Notes: a model not told the origin generated them from the letters alone. A stretch of DNA of 64,000 nucleotides from Azophilus sp965220425 (GCA_965220425.1 OZ244830.1:1364001-1428000); one strand, 5' to 3'; counted from the stretch's first letter, positions 1 to 9,156 are shown. Translations and numbers: made by a program.

Positions 1-1
1 G

Positions 2-715
<714 letters not shown>

Positions 716-958
716 CCCGCATATTGCGCCAAGGGCCGCGATGATCGCCGAGGATTTTTGCCGTTTGCGCGTGCTCGGGAGCTTAAAGCATAGCCACGCC
801 TATGGTGGAGCGAGCATGTGCGCGCAAACGGCAAAAAGACCGGCGAGGGCGCGGCCAGCGCAGTTTGTACCCGGAACAACTTTCGAATATTTCGAAACAA
901 TCGAAAAAAAACAAACGACGTTCGAGATCTCAATGAGCGGCTTGGTGCAATATGCGGG
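716..958 (-). mobile_element. MITE-like element, copy 1 (243 bp, 18-bp TIRs)
   Basis: The terminal inverted repeats are CCCGCATATTGCGCCAAG at 716-733 and its complement with one mismatch at 941-958. The interior carries a further stem (CCGTTTGCGCGTGCTC and its near complement) and is homologous, in reverse orientation, to the element at 9227-9513. There is no transposase gene, so it is non-autonomous. The parent transposase family is not identifiable from this window. Confidence 0.75.
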
Positions 959-989
959 TTGGGCGCGGGAACCGGGCTCGTTCCGGCTC

Positions 990-1373
990 TTATCCCTGAC
1001 GGCCCAGTTCGGGAACAGGAGCCGCGGCGAATGAAACGCGAATGCCTTCGATCAAGCCTTCCAGTCGTGCGATACCGGAGTGCACGGTCGTGAATTCCCT
1101 CTGGATAGTTGTGAACTCCTTCTGGATCTCGTAGAAGCGTTCATCGAATTTGTCCAGCCGGCGATCGATTTTCTCGAACCTTGCGTCGACTTTCTCGAAC
1201 CGTTCATCGATCCTGTCGAACCGTTGATCAATCTGACGGAATCGCTCATCGATCTTGACGAATCTCGCATCCGTCGTCCTTGACATGGACTTGAGGGCTT
1301 GAAGGATGAATCCCGCGATGCTCACGCCGACCAGCAGGATCGTGGCGATAATGGTGATGAACTCGTAGTTCAC
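990..1373 (-). CDS. Small membrane-anchored coiled-coil protein (N-terminal TM type)
   Basis: 127 aa from a GTG start preceded by AAGGAACC. Residues about 3-22 form one hydrophobic segment (ITIIATILLVGVSIAGFIL). The rest is a long charged coiled coil with a recurring heptad of the type RFEKIDxRFxxID, ending in a short tail. No catalytic motif is visible. The same plan, one N-terminal membrane helix followed by repetitive coiled coil, recurs at 10160, 16682, 30792 and 43096, so this is one member of a local paralogous set. The reading frame stays open far upstream of the GTG, but that extension crosses nfeD antisense and has no start signal. Function unknown. Confidence 0.65.
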   Translation of the reverse strand: MNYEFITIIATILLVGVSIAGFILQALKSMSRTTDARFVKIDERFRQIDQRFDRIDERFEKVDARFEKIDRRLDKFDERFYEIQKEFTTIQREFTTVHSGIARLEGLIEGIRVSFAAAPVPELGRQG

Positions 1374-1504
1374 GATCGGTTCCTTAATGTCGATTGTCAC
1401 CGATATACCCGCGCATTGTCGATCACCCCGGACCCGCGGTATGTAGGAAAAGACTGCGTTCGCACGGGAACGAATTCGACGCAAACGTTGAAACGTTGGA
1501 AGGT

Positions 1505-1690
1505 TGGAAGGTAGGTGTCCCCAATTAGGCGAAAGGTGGGTGTTCCCAATTGCGGGCTCGTGGCGATGGTTGAAAGGTGGGTGTTCCCAATTGGGCGTTC
1601 GTGGGCGAAAGGTGGGGGCGAAAGGTGGGTGTCCCCTGGTTGATAAGGTTGGTTGATAAGGTGGGTGTCCCCAATTGCGGGCTCGTGGTG
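1505..1690 (+). repeat. Cluster of five GGTGGGTGTCCCC-type boxes
   Basis: Five near-copies of a box GAAAGGTGGGTGTyCCCAATTG sit in under 190 bp, at about 1505, 1530, 1574, 1620 and 1659. Two are followed by the same GCGGGCTCGTGG. They lie between the divergent coiled-coil gene and nfeD. The same box is found at many other inter-operon positions in the window, in both orientations. It behaves like a REP-type dispersed repeat; no function is evident. Confidence 0.7.
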
Positions 1691-1748
1691 TGCCCCGGTA
1701 TACGGGTTGGAGTAAGATCGTGGTTGAACACTTGCACTGTATGAAGGA

Positions 1749-3194
1749 ATGCGTAGCTGGCTTGTACTGATCGTGACGCTCGGGCTGGCGGCGGCCGTTC
1801 TCGCGCCGGCCGCCGAGGATGCCGATGGGGGCGCGGTGTGGCTGGTCGACCTCGATGGCGCGGTGGGGCCGGCGAGTGTGGACCTGGTCATACGGGCGAT
1901 TGAGGATGCGGGCGAGGCGGATGCCGAAGCCGTGGTGATCCGCATGGATACGCCGGGTGGGCTCGACAAGTCCATGCGCGATCTGGTCAAGGCGATTCTC
2001 GCTTCCGAGATTCCCGTCATTACCTATGTCTCGCCGAGCGGCGCGCGCGCGGCGAGCGCCGGCACCTATATCGCCTATGCGAGCCACATCGCGGCGATGG
2101 CGCCGGCCACCAATATCGGCTCGTCGACACCGGTGAGCATCGCGCCGCAGCAGCCGCCGCCGCGGGCGCCAATACCGTTCCGGCCGAAGCCCGAGACAGA
2201 GGACGGGAAGGAAGGTTCCGGCGGAGCGGATGGAGAAGACGGGGCGGAAGGTGCGGACGAAGCAGCGGAGGAGCCTGCGAAGCCGGAGCCGGCGGCGCCC
2301 CCCCCGGCCGATGCCATGACCCGCAAAGTGGTCAACGATGCCGTGGCCTATCTGCAGAGCCTGGCGGAGTTGCGCGGACGCAATGTCGAATGGGCCGAGA
2401 AGACCGTGCGCGACGGCGACAACCTGCGGGCGAGCGCGGCGCTGGAACAGAACGTCATCGACATCGTCGCGCCCAATCTGGCGGTGCTGCTGCAGCAACT
2501 GGACGGCAGGGAGGTTGAAGTCGGCGACGATGTCCGAGCGCTCGCCACGGCGGAGGCCGAACTGGTGCGCGTCGAGACCGACTGGCGCCACGAACTGCTC
2601 TCGGTCATCACCGACCCGTCGATCGCCTACGGGCTGCTGGTCGTCGGCGTCTACCTGCTCATGCTGGAGTTTTACAACCCGGGCACGCTGTTCCCGGCGG
2701 TAACGGGCATCATCTGCCTGCTGCTCGGGGCTTACGGGCTGCAGATGCTGCCGGTCAACTACGCGGGCCTTGCCCTGATCGTGGTCGGCATCGGCATGCT
2801 GGTGCTCGAAGTGGTGACACCCACCTATGGGGTGCTCGGCGTCGGCGGGGTGGTCGCCTTCGTGATCGGCTCGATCATCCTGGTGGACAGCGATCTGCCG
2901 GGCTATCAGTTGCCCATTTCCATCATCGCCGGGTTTGCCGCGGCCACCGGCGGCATCGCCTTCTTCATTGTCGGCGCGGCGGTACGGGCGCGCCGGCGCA
3001 GGGTGGTCACGGGGGCGGAAGGCATGGTCGGCGGCAGCGCCCGGGTGCTGGACGACTTCCAGGGCCAGGGCACGGTGCGCGCGTTCGGCGAGATCTGGCA
3101 GGCCGAGAGCGAGGCGCCGCTTGCAAAAAATGCCAAGGTACGGATCACCCGGGTGAACGGGCTGATTCTCGCCGTGGAACCGGAGGACGAATGA
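1749..3194 (+). CDS. NfeD-family membrane serine protease (NfeD1b type)
   Basis: 481 aa. Order: signal peptide (1-20), ClpP-like serine protease domain with the nucleophile in RAASAGTYIA (Ser103) and the general base Lys193 (DAMTRKVVND), a low-complexity Pro/acidic insert at about 133-188, then four to five membrane helices (about 290-410) and a C-terminal OB-fold NfeD domain. Proteins of this type cleave the hydrophobic C-terminus of stomatin homologues, and the slipin gene follows 88 nt downstream in the same orientation, the classic nfeD-slipin pair. The start is uncertain: AAGGA directly touches the ATG, so a GTG 8 codons on is possible. The acidic insert is longer than in most relatives. 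Confidence 0.9.
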   Translation: MRSWLVLIVTLGLAAAVLAPAAEDADGGAVWLVDLDGAVGPASVDLVIRAIEDAGEADAEAVVIRMDTPGGLDKSMRDLVKAILASEIPVITYVSPSGARAASAGTYIAYASHIAAMAPATNIGSSTPVSIAPQQPPPRAPIPFRPKPETEDGKEGSGGADGEDGAEGADEAAEEPAKPEPAAPPPADAMTRKVVNDAVAYLQSLAELRGRNVEWAEKTVRDGDNLRASAALEQNVIDIVAPNLAVLLQQLDGREVEVGDDVRALATAEAELVRVETDWRHELLSVITDPSIAYGLLVVGVYLLMLEFYNPGTLFPAVTGIICLLLGAYGLQMLPVNYAGLALIVVGIGMLVLEVVTPTYGVLGVGGVVAFVIGSIILVDSDLPGYQLPISIIAGFAAATGGIAFFIVGAAVRARRRRVVTGAEGMVGGSARVLDDFQGQGTVRAFGEIWQAESEAPLAKNAKVRITRVNGLILAVEPEDE

Positions 3195-3282
3195 GGCGAT
3201 TCCCCGGACCGGCGGGAACGCGGTCACCGGGCGCGAACTTGACTCGTTTGACAATGTATATCCGCGAACAAGAGGTCTAGAT

Positions 3283-4053
3283 ATGGAAATTTTCAGCACC
3301 ATCATTGCGGTCGTGGTCATCGCCATCCTGGCGAGCGCGTTCCGCATCCTGAGGGAGTACGAGCGCGGCGTGGTGTTCATGCTCGGCCGTTTCTACAAGA
3401 TCAAGGGGCCGGGCCTGATCATCATCATCCCCATCATCCAGCAGATGGTGCGGGTGGATCTGCGTACCATCGTGCTCGACATCCCCACCCAGGATCTCAT
3501 CACCCGCGACAACGTCTCCGTGAAGGTCAACGCGGTGCTGTACTTCCGGGTGGTGGACTCCCAGCGCGCGATCATCAACGTCGAGCAGTACATAGAGGCC
3601 ACCGGCCAGCTTGCCCAGACCACCCTGCGCTCGGTGCTAGGCCAGCACGAACTCGACGAACTGCTCGCGGAACGCGAGCGGCTCAACCGGGACATCCAGG
3701 CGATTCTCGACCAGGCCACCGACCAGTGGGGCATCAAGGTATCGAATGTCGAGATCAAGCACGTCGATATCGACGAGAGCATGATCCGGGCGATCGCCAA
3801 GCAGGCGGAAGCCGAGCGGGAGCGGCGCGCCAAGATCATCCACGCCGAGGGCGAACAGCAGGCGGCGGAAAAGCTGGTGGAGGCGGCCAGGGAGCTGAGC
3901 GTGGAGGGCGGGGCGATGCAGCTCCGCTACCTGCAGACGCTCACGGAGATCGCGGGGGAGAAGAGTTCAACGATCGTCTTTCCGTTGCCCGTTTCCATAC
4001 TGGAGGGGCTGCAGGGCGTGATCGGCTCGGTTCGGGCATCCGACGACGGCTGA
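3283..4053 (+). CDS. Slipin / stomatin-like SPFH protein
   Basis: 256 aa, with AGAGG 7 nt before the ATG. One N-terminal hydrophobic segment (5-20) is followed by the SPFH/Band 7 domain (motifs REYERGVVFMLGRF and IVLDIPTQDLITRDNV) and an alanine/glutamate-rich coiled coil (KQAEAERERRAKIIHAEGE), ending in a hydrophobic tail FPLPVSILEGLQGVIGS. It should oligomerise on the inner membrane. It is transcribed with the upstream NfeD protease, which in characterised systems cuts this C-terminal region. Length and motifs are typical. Confidence 0.93.
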   Translation: MEIFSTIIAVVVIAILASAFRILREYERGVVFMLGRFYKIKGPGLIIIIPIIQQMVRVDLRTIVLDIPTQDLITRDNVSVKVNAVLYFRVVDSQRAIINVEQYIEATGQLAQTTLRSVLGQHELDELLAERERLNRDIQAILDQATDQWGIKVSNVEIKHVDIDESMIRAIAKQAEAERERRAKIIHAEGEQQAAEKLVEAARELSVEGGAMQLRYLQTLTEIAGEKSSTIVFPLPVSILEGLQGVIGSVRASDDG

Positions 4054-4088
4054 ACCTCCAATCTCACTGAATCCCGGCGCCAAGGAAT

Positions 4089-4383
4089 CGAGTCGGCGTC
4101 CTGGAGTCCTGCGTGCCCAATCTGCCGCACAGCATCGATCGCGTGCTGCGCCCGGCGCAGACGCACGCGCATGCCGTTGTGGGCGGTGAGTTCCTCCCCG
4201 CGCGCGAAGCGGCAGGCTCGTACTGCCGGAGCTTGCCCCGGCGTATGTCAGTTCCTCCCCGCGCGCGAAGCGGCAGGCATCCGCCTCCGTCAGGTTCATG
4301 TTGCCCAGCGATTAGGCATCCGCGGAGTTGCGCGAGTGCAGATGGGTGTCCCCCCGAGTGCACGTCGAGTGCAGGTGGGTGCC
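4089..4383 (+). repeat. Left direct repeat flanking the DUF4258/XRE cassette
   Basis: About 235 bp of this segment is nearly identical to 5346-5577 in the same orientation. It differs by a 61-bp internal duplication (about 4203-4263, repeating AGTTCCTCCCCGCGCGCGAA). It ends with two GGTGGGTGTCCCC-type boxes. On the minus strand both copies read as a short open frame beginning MNLTEADACRF; whether this is a real gene remnant is unclear. The two copies bracket the TA-like pair 4451-5229. Confidence 0.8.
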
Positions 4384-4433
4384 GCCAATGCGACGACAAC
4401 AGTGCTGCCGGGGCTTGTATCGGATGCGAGTCT

Positions 4434-4452
4434 ATGTATCATTGTGATACAT
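4434..4452. promoter_or_regulatory. Operator-like inverted repeat over the DUF4258 start codon
   Basis: A perfect 8-bp inverted repeat ATGTATCA-TTG-TGATACAT overlaps the ATG of the gene at 4451. Its position and symmetry suit an autoregulatory site for the XRE-type antitoxin encoded second in the operon. No Shine-Dalgarno sequence precedes the start. Confidence 0.55.
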
Positions 4453-4777
4453 GGCGCCAAGCGTATGTTGGTCAATTGAAGAAGCAGAGAACCGAATCCA
4501 CGGTTATGCGCTTAACGACTTTGAACTCGCCTATACGAGTCACGCCATAGAGCGCCTTCGGGAAAGAGATATCCTCATTTCCGATGTCAATCATGTCCTC
4601 GCGTACGGATACATTTCGGAGGAACCGGAAGAATCAAGCCGGCCCGGATACTGCAAATACAAGATCTGCGGCAAATCTCCGAACTCGGGCAACCGGGAAA
4701 TTTGCCTGGTAGTCATTCCCGACCCCGGAAAGCCGGCCATCAAGTTAGTCACGGTCATGTGGAAGGATCTGCGATGA
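4451..4777 (+). CDS. DUF4258-type putative toxin
   Basis: 108 aa. The region SHAIERLRERDILISDVNHVL followed by beta-strands ending KLVTVMWKD matches the small DUF4258/BrnT/RelE-like RNase-fold proteins that act as toxins. Its stop overlaps the start of the XRE antitoxin-like gene (ATGA), the usual toxin-first order of MqsRA/HigBA-like modules. The ATG sits inside a perfect inverted repeat, which favours autoregulation. The toxin role is inferred from fold and context. Confidence 0.75.
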   Translation: MAPSVCWSIEEAENRIHGYALNDFELAYTSHAIERLRERDILISDVNHVLAYGYISEEPEESSRPGYCKYKICGKSPNSGNREICLVVIPDPGKPAIKLVTVMWKDLR

Positions 4778-5229
4778 GTCAAACGCCAATTCGGCATCAA
4801 TACGTCGAGTGCGGGCTGCCCAACGTATGGGTTGAGGGTTTGCTTGTGGAGGATGACGCAGGAGAGGCAACGATCAGAATTCCGAATGTCAGGAGTTTGC
4901 ACAAGCTGATAGCAAAGGGAATCGTGACTTCTTCGGGTACCTTGACCGGTCCGGAGTTGCGCTACCTGCGTACAGAGATGGGCCTGACACAAACCCAGTT
5001 AGGGGAACTTGTGCATCGAGAGCGGCTAACCATTTCGCGCTGGGAACGGGGCGAAGGAACGCCGGATGGCGCCACCGAAGCCTATATTCGGATTCTTGCG
5101 TCCTACAAGCTGAACCTGGACAGCATCGATCCTGAAGAGGTCAGCAGTTGGTGCAGACTCACGGTCGAGAACAAATCACCGATCCGTATCGACGCTACCG
5201 ACCCGGGAAACTATCGCCTCGTTGCTTGA
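4774..5229 (+). CDS. XRE-family antitoxin, MqsA/HigA-like
   Basis: 151 aa starting at the ATG that overlaps the preceding stop. Residues about 60-95 form a helix-turn-helix (LTQTQLGELVHRERLTISRW), preceded by a beta-rich N-terminal part with few cysteines (so not a classical zinc-binding MqsA) and followed by a helical tail. It probably neutralises the DUF4258 protein and represses the operon through the palindrome at 4434-4452. A longer frame begins upstream but lies inside the toxin gene. Confidence 0.8.
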   Translation: MSQTPIRHQYVECGLPNVWVEGLLVEDDAGEATIRIPNVRSLHKLIAKGIVTSSGTLTGPELRYLRTEMGLTQTQLGELVHRERLTISRWERGEGTPDGATEAYIRILASYKLNLDSIDPEEVSSWCRLTVENKSPIRIDATDPGNYRLVA

Positions 5230-5345
5230 GGAGTGGGGGGGTTCATTCCCTGAACAGACGAGTCAAGTTTTCGTTCAGCGTCCGCGAGTTGCGGAACAAC
5301 TCGATTGCGTCACCGGTGTTGTAATGGCGGGTGTCCCAGAAGGTG

Positions 5346-5577
5346 CGAGTCGGCGTCCTGGAGTCCTGCGTGCCCAATCTGCCGCACAGCATCGATCGCG
5401 TGCTGCGCCCGGCGCAGACGCACGCGCATGCCGTTGTGGGCGGTGAGTTCCTCCCCGCTCGCGAAGCGGCAGGCATCCGCCTCCGTCAGGTTCATGTTGC
5501 CCAGCGAATAGGCATCCGCGGAGTTGCGCGAGTGCAGATGGGTGTCCCCCCGAGTGCACGTCGTGTGCAGGTGGGTG
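5346..5577 (+). repeat. Right direct repeat flanking the DUF4258/XRE cassette
   Basis: Second copy of the segment at 4089-4383, same orientation, lacking the 61-bp internal duplication. It ends with GATGGGTGTCCCCC and GGTGGGTGTCCC boxes just before the next TA operon. A minus-strand frame across 5243-5330 (ending NENLTRLFRE) may be the tail of a decayed gene that begins in the repeat; evidence is weak. Confidence 0.8.
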
Positions 5578-5596
5578 TCCCGAGCGCGATCGTCTT

Positions 5597-5616
5597 TATA
5601 TAATGTTTATTATATA
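5597..5616. promoter_or_regulatory. AT-rich inverted repeat before the AbrB/Doc operon
   Basis: TATATAAT-GTTT-ATTATATA is a perfect 8-bp inverted repeat, strikingly AT-rich in this GC-rich context, 14 nt upstream of the AbrB-like ATG. It probably serves both as -10 region and as the operator bound by the antitoxin. GAGGAG follows as ribosome binding site. Confidence 0.6.
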
Positions 5617-5630
5617 GAGGAGTAAAACCG

Positions 5631-5858
5631 ATGCTCTCATTCAAAGTAACGACCGTTGGCGCGTCATCGGGTGTCATCCTCACCAAAGAGGCAATGGCGC
5701 GGCTCAGAGTGAAGAAGGGCGATACGTTGTACTTGACCGAGGCGCCGGACGGCGCCTATCGGCTTACGCCGTACGACCCGGAATTCGCGCGGCAGATGGC
5801 GCTTGCGGAAGAGATCATGCATGACGATCGTGAGGTGCTGCGGGCGCTTGCGAAGTGA
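5631..5858 (+). CDS. AbrB/SpoVT-fold antitoxin
   Basis: 75 aa with a strong Shine-Dalgarno (GAGGAG). The swapped-hairpin signature VTTVGASSGVILTKEAMARL then VKKGDTLYL is that of AbrB/MazE-type DNA-binding antitoxins; the acidic C-terminal helix would bind the toxin. The next gene, a Doc-like Fic protein, starts inside its stop codon (GTGA overlap). AbrB-type antitoxins are common partners of Doc toxins. It presumably represses its own operon via the AT-rich inverted repeat upstream. Confidence 0.88.
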   Translation: MLSFKVTTVGASSGVILTKEAMARLRVKKGDTLYLTEAPDGAYRLTPYDPEFARQMALAEEIMHDDREVLRALAK

Positions 5859-6253
5859 GCGACGAAGGCTCGGATTCGTGGGTCTGGGTAGATCTATCCA
5901 CCGTGTTCGCGATTCACGATCGGCAGATTTCGGAGCACGGCGGCCTGAACGGCATCCGCAGCCGGAATGCCATCGAATCCGCTCTGGCGCGGCCAGTCAA
6001 TCTTGCGAATTACGGCGATCCCGATTGGGTTGATCTGGCGGCGTCGTACGCGTTCGGGTTGGCCATGAACCATGGATTTTCGGACGGCAACAAGCGCACG
6101 GCCTGGGTTGCGGCACGTCTGTTTCTCGCACTCAACGGGGTCGGCCTCAAATTCGATTCGCTGGATGCTGTGCGAGTGATGGAACAAACCGCGGCCGGCG
6201 AGATTGGGGAACGCGACCTTGCCGCATGGTTTCGTTCGCGCCACGCCGGCTGA
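5855..6253 (+). CDS. doc: Doc-type Fic-fold toxin (death-on-curing)
   Basis: 132 aa from a GTG overlapping the antitoxin stop. The Fic motif HGFSDGNKRTAW (His73, Asp77, Asn79, Lys80, Arg81) is complete and matches Doc, which phosphorylates elongation factor Tu. An N-terminal IHDRQISEHGG and RNAIESAL element is typical of Doc. Its stop overlaps the start of mobA by ATGA, so the housekeeping gene appears translationally coupled to the toxin. Confidence 0.9.
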   Translation: MSDEGSDSWVWVDLSTVFAIHDRQISEHGGLNGIRSRNAIESALARPVNLANYGDPDWVDLAASYAFGLAMNHGFSDGNKRTAWVAARLFLALNGVGLKFDSLDAVRVMEQTAAGEIGERDLAAWFRSRHAG

Positions 6254-6888
6254 TGGCTATTTCGGCGATACCGGGATTGCTGTTGGCCGGAGGCCGGGCG
6301 CGGCGGATGGGACGCGCGGGAGGTGGCGACAAATGCCTGACGATGCTGGGCGGGCGGACGGTGCTTGACCGGGTGATCGAGCGGGCGGCGCCGCAGGTTA
6401 AGCGGCTGGTTTTGAATGCCAATGGCGATCCCGAACGGTTCGGGCCGGTCGGGATGCCGGCGGTGCCGGACAGCTTGGGGATGGGCCTGGGTCCGCTGGC
6501 GGGAGTGCTTGCGGGTCTGGACTGGGTAAGCGAGCACGTGCCGGAAGCCGGCCATGTAGCCAGCTTCGCCACCGACACGCCGTTTTTCCCCGCGGACCTG
6601 GTGCACAGGCTTGCCCTGGAGATCGACCGCGGCGCCGACCTGGCGTGCGCGTGCTCGGGGGGACGCCTGCAGCCGGTATTCGCCCTTTGGCCCGTTGCGT
6701 TACGGAGTGACCTGCGCCGCGCCCTGGTTGAGGAAGGCATCCGCAAGGTGGATCGCTGGATGGCCAGGTACCGCCTGGCCGAAGTGGACTTCCCGGTCGA
6801 GCCGTTCGATCCGTTCTTCAACATCAACGAGATGTCCGACCTTGCCGCGGCGGAGGCGATGCTCCGCCGGCGCGATCGACCCCGGTAG
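6253..6888 (+). CDS. mobA: Molybdenum cofactor guanylyltransferase MobA
   Basis: 211 aa starting at an ATG that shares bases with the doc stop. The nucleotidyl transferase signature LLLAGGRARRMG...GGDK (about 8-27) and the later SFATDTPFFP metal-binding region identify MobA, which transfers GMP to molybdopterin to make bis-MGD. An in-frame ATG 27 bp earlier lies within doc and lacks a ribosome site. No other molybdopterin genes are in the window. Confidence 0.9.
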   Translation: MAISAIPGLLLAGGRARRMGRAGGGDKCLTMLGGRTVLDRVIERAAPQVKRLVLNANGDPERFGPVGMPAVPDSLGMGLGPLAGVLAGLDWVSEHVPEAGHVASFATDTPFFPADLVHRLALEIDRGADLACACSGGRLQPVFALWPVALRSDLRRALVEEGIRKVDRWMARYRLAEVDFPVEPFDPFFNINEMSDLAAAEAMLRRRDRPR

Positions 6889-7030
6889 CCCCGCTTCCTC
6901 CGTTGCCCCGGGCACACCGTCACGCATGCTTGCACGCGGTTGCGGTAGGTGCAGACTCGTGAAATGCATTTTCGTGCATCCCAACGGAACCTGGCGGAAT
7001 GTTCGGGCCGGTCGGCCACCGGTTTCCCCT

Positions 7031-7163
7031 AGCCCGCATCGCTCACCAACTTCCTGCTGCGGACGCCGATGCATCGCGTAAGCGCGGCCGTGTGGTCCGC
7101 GCGACCACGCTTACACGGCGCCTCGACGCCCTCGCGACGAAAGTTGGTGAGCGATGCGGGCTT
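7031..7163. mobile_element. Short MITE-like element with 22-bp perfect TIRs (133 bp)
   Basis: AGCCCGCATCGCTCACCAAC (7031-7050, extending two more bases TT) recurs as a perfect inverted repeat at 7142-7163. The outer 17 bases (CCCGCATCGCTCACCAA) differ from the TIR of the 287-bp element at 9227 by two positions, so this is a short member of the same family. The interior has a palindromic GCGGCCGTGTGG..CCACGC segment. No coding capacity. Confidence 0.7.
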
Positions 7164-7226
7164 GACAACCCTACCGGCAAGCAAGCCGTAGCGTGGCGGA
7201 AACGGTGTCTTTTGACGAGCATCGGC

Positions 7227-7232
7227 TAACAT
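7227..7232 (+). promoter_or_regulatory. -10 box 6 nt before the alcohol dehydrogenase ATG
   Basis: TAACAT is followed by exactly six bases and then the ATG at 7239. Transcription from this -10 would start at or next to the A of the start codon, giving a leaderless message. No Shine-Dalgarno is present. Confidence 0.4.
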
Positions 7233-7238
7233 GCCGGT

Positions 7239-8270
7239 ATGCGGGCCATGCTGTTGGAAAAACCGGGTGGAGACTTCGCGCTTGCGGAGATGCCGAAGCC
7301 GGCGCCGGGGCCGGGGCAGGCGCTGATCCGGGTGCACGCCTGCGGCGTCTGCCGCACGGACCTGCACGTGGTGGACGGCGACCTCCGCGACGGCCGCTAT
7401 CCCATCGTTCCGGGGCACCAGATCGTCGGCACCGTGGAGGCGGTCAATGGAGTGGAGACGCTCGAACCGGGCAGGCGGGTCGGCGTGCCCTGGCTCGCGT
7501 ACACCTGTGGTACCTGTGCCTATTGCCGTAACGATGCGGAGAACCTGTGCGATGCCGCCGAGTTCACCGGCTATCAGCGGCACGGCGGCTTTGCCGAGTA
7601 CACGGTTGCCGATGCGCGCTACTGTTTCGGGTTGCCCGCCGGGTTCTCCGACCGCGATGCGGCGCCCCTGCTGTGCGCGGGGCTCATCGGCTTCCGGGCG
7701 CTCGCGAAAGCGGGAGAGGCGCGGCGACTCGGCTTCTACGGCTTCGGCAACGCCGCCCATATCCTCACACAGGTAGCCGCCTGGCAGGGGCGGGAGGTTT
7801 TCGCGTTCACCCGTGACGGCGACCGCCGCGGCCAGGCGTTCGCGCTGAGCCTTGGCGCCGTGTGGGCGGGCGGCACGAGCGAGCGGCCGGATACGGAACT
7901 CGATGCGGCGATCGTCTTCGCCCCGGCGGGCGCGCTGGTACCGCTCGCGCTCAAGCACCTGCGCAAGGGCGGCGTGTTGGTCTGCGCGGGAATCCACATG
8001 TCGGATATCCCGACGTTTCCCTACGCCGATCTGTGGGGGGAGCGGTCCATCGTCTCGGTAGCGAACCTCACCCGCCGCGACGGCGAGGAATTCCTGGCGA
8101 TTGTCGGCCAGGCGGGCGTGCGCACCGAGGTGTCCGCGTACCCGCTGGAGGAAACCGCCCGGGCGCTGGACGACGTGCGCGCCGGCCGCGTCACCGGTGC
8201 GGCAGTCGTCGAGGCGCCGGCGCCGGCAAAACGTGGTCAGAGGGCAGGCGTGACCGGACGCCCGGCGTGA
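7239..8270 (+). CDS. Zinc-dependent alcohol dehydrogenase (MDR superfamily)
   Basis: 343 aa. The GroES-like domain carries the catalytic zinc ligands in ACGVCRTDLH (Cys38) and GH60, and a structural zinc lobe of four cysteines (Cys90, 93, 96, 104). The Rossmann domain begins near GFYGFGNAAHILTQVA (about 165-180). It fits the family often annotated as zinc-binding alcohol dehydrogenase TIGR02822. It should oxidise an alcohol or reduce an aldehyde with NAD(P); substrate unknown. It stands alone between two repeat-rich gaps. The last 20 residues are basic and may be an extension. Confidence 0.88.
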   Translation: MRAMLLEKPGGDFALAEMPKPAPGPGQALIRVHACGVCRTDLHVVDGDLRDGRYPIVPGHQIVGTVEAVNGVETLEPGRRVGVPWLAYTCGTCAYCRNDAENLCDAAEFTGYQRHGGFAEYTVADARYCFGLPAGFSDRDAAPLLCAGLIGFRALAKAGEARRLGFYGFGNAAHILTQVAAWQGREVFAFTRDGDRRGQAFALSLGAVWAGGTSERPDTELDAAIVFAPAGALVPLALKHLRKGGVLVCAGIHMSDIPTFPYADLWGERSIVSVANLTRRDGEEFLAIVGQAGVRTEVSAYPLEETARALDDVRAGRVTGAAVVEAPAPAKRGQRAGVTGRPA

Positions 8271-8471
8271 CCGGACACCGGCTGCACAGCCCAGCCCGCG
8301 GTGCGGCTCCGGGGCGAGGGCAGCATTGACGGTATCGCCGGCAGCCGATGCAGGGAACGGTTTGTCACGGAGCCTTGAAGTCGACAGTGCGGCTGCATGG
8401 TCTCCGGCGCCAACGTCCGAGAAGCGGGGCTGAACGGATTCAGGGTCCGCCGACTGAAGGAGGAATCGCTC

Positions 8472-9131
8472 ATGAATGACTCGGCGCCGGTCAAGGTTTG
8501 GGACTGGCCTTTAAGGTTGTGGCACTGGCTGTTTGCGGTGTGCATCGGTTGCCTGTTGTACACAGGGCTGTCGGGCGACCTGTCGCTGCTCGCCTGGCAC
8601 ATGCGGTTCGGCTGCGCGATGGTGGGGTTGATCCTCTTCCGGCTGCTCTGGGGAATCTGGGGCGGGCGCCATGCGCGCTGGCCCGGTTACCGGGTTGGGC
8701 CGAAAGCGATCGTGGGCCACTTCCGGGGCGGGCGGGTGGACGATCCCCATACGGCGCCGGGGCGGGCCATGGCGGTGGCGCTGGTGCTGCTGGCCACGGC
8801 GCAGGCGAGTACCGGGCTCTTCGCCAACGATGCCATTTTCACGGAAGGCCCGCTGGCGCGGTACGTGTCGGGGGAAACATCGAACCGGCTCACCTGGATT
8901 CATAACCGTGTCTTCTGGGGGATCATCGCCTGCGCGGCGACGCACCTTGCCGCGCACCTGGTCTATGCGCTACGCAAGGACAGGACACCGCTCGCCATGT
9001 TCACCGGGCGAAAGCGCGTCGCCGCAACGGCGGCGGCCACCGATGCGGCGACGCGGGACTACTGGCTACGGGCCCTCGTTACGGGGGCGATTGCGGGGGG
9101 AATCGTCTGGATCGGCCTTGCAGTCTTTTGA
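8472..9131 (+). CDS. Cytochrome b561-type diheme membrane protein
   Basis: 219 aa, with GAAGGAGGAATCGCTC before the ATG. Four membrane helices carry the expected histidines: WDWPLRLWHW at the start, AWHMRFG, then THLAAHLVYALR in the last part. It belongs to the cytochrome b561/Ni-Fe hydrogenase b-subunit family and shuttles electrons between the quinone pool and a periplasmic partner. The convergent gene at 9590 encodes a small class II cytochrome c, a common partner of such b-type cytochromes, but a MITE now separates them. Confidence 0.88.
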   Translation: MNDSAPVKVWDWPLRLWHWLFAVCIGCLLYTGLSGDLSLLAWHMRFGCAMVGLILFRLLWGIWGGRHARWPGYRVGPKAIVGHFRGGRVDDPHTAPGRAMAVALVLLATAQASTGLFANDAIFTEGPLARYVSGETSNRLTWIHNRVFWGIIACAATHLAAHLVYALRKDRTPLAMFTGRKRVAATAAATDAATRDYWLRALVTGAIAGGIVWIGLAVF

Positions 9132-9156
9132 CGGGTCGGCGCCCGGGCTCCGAGTG

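Noticed and set aside
990..3380. 796-aa minus-strand frame crossing nfeD
   Set aside because: Only its last 127 codons make a plausible protein with a ribosome site. The rest is antisense to the well-supported nfeD gene.
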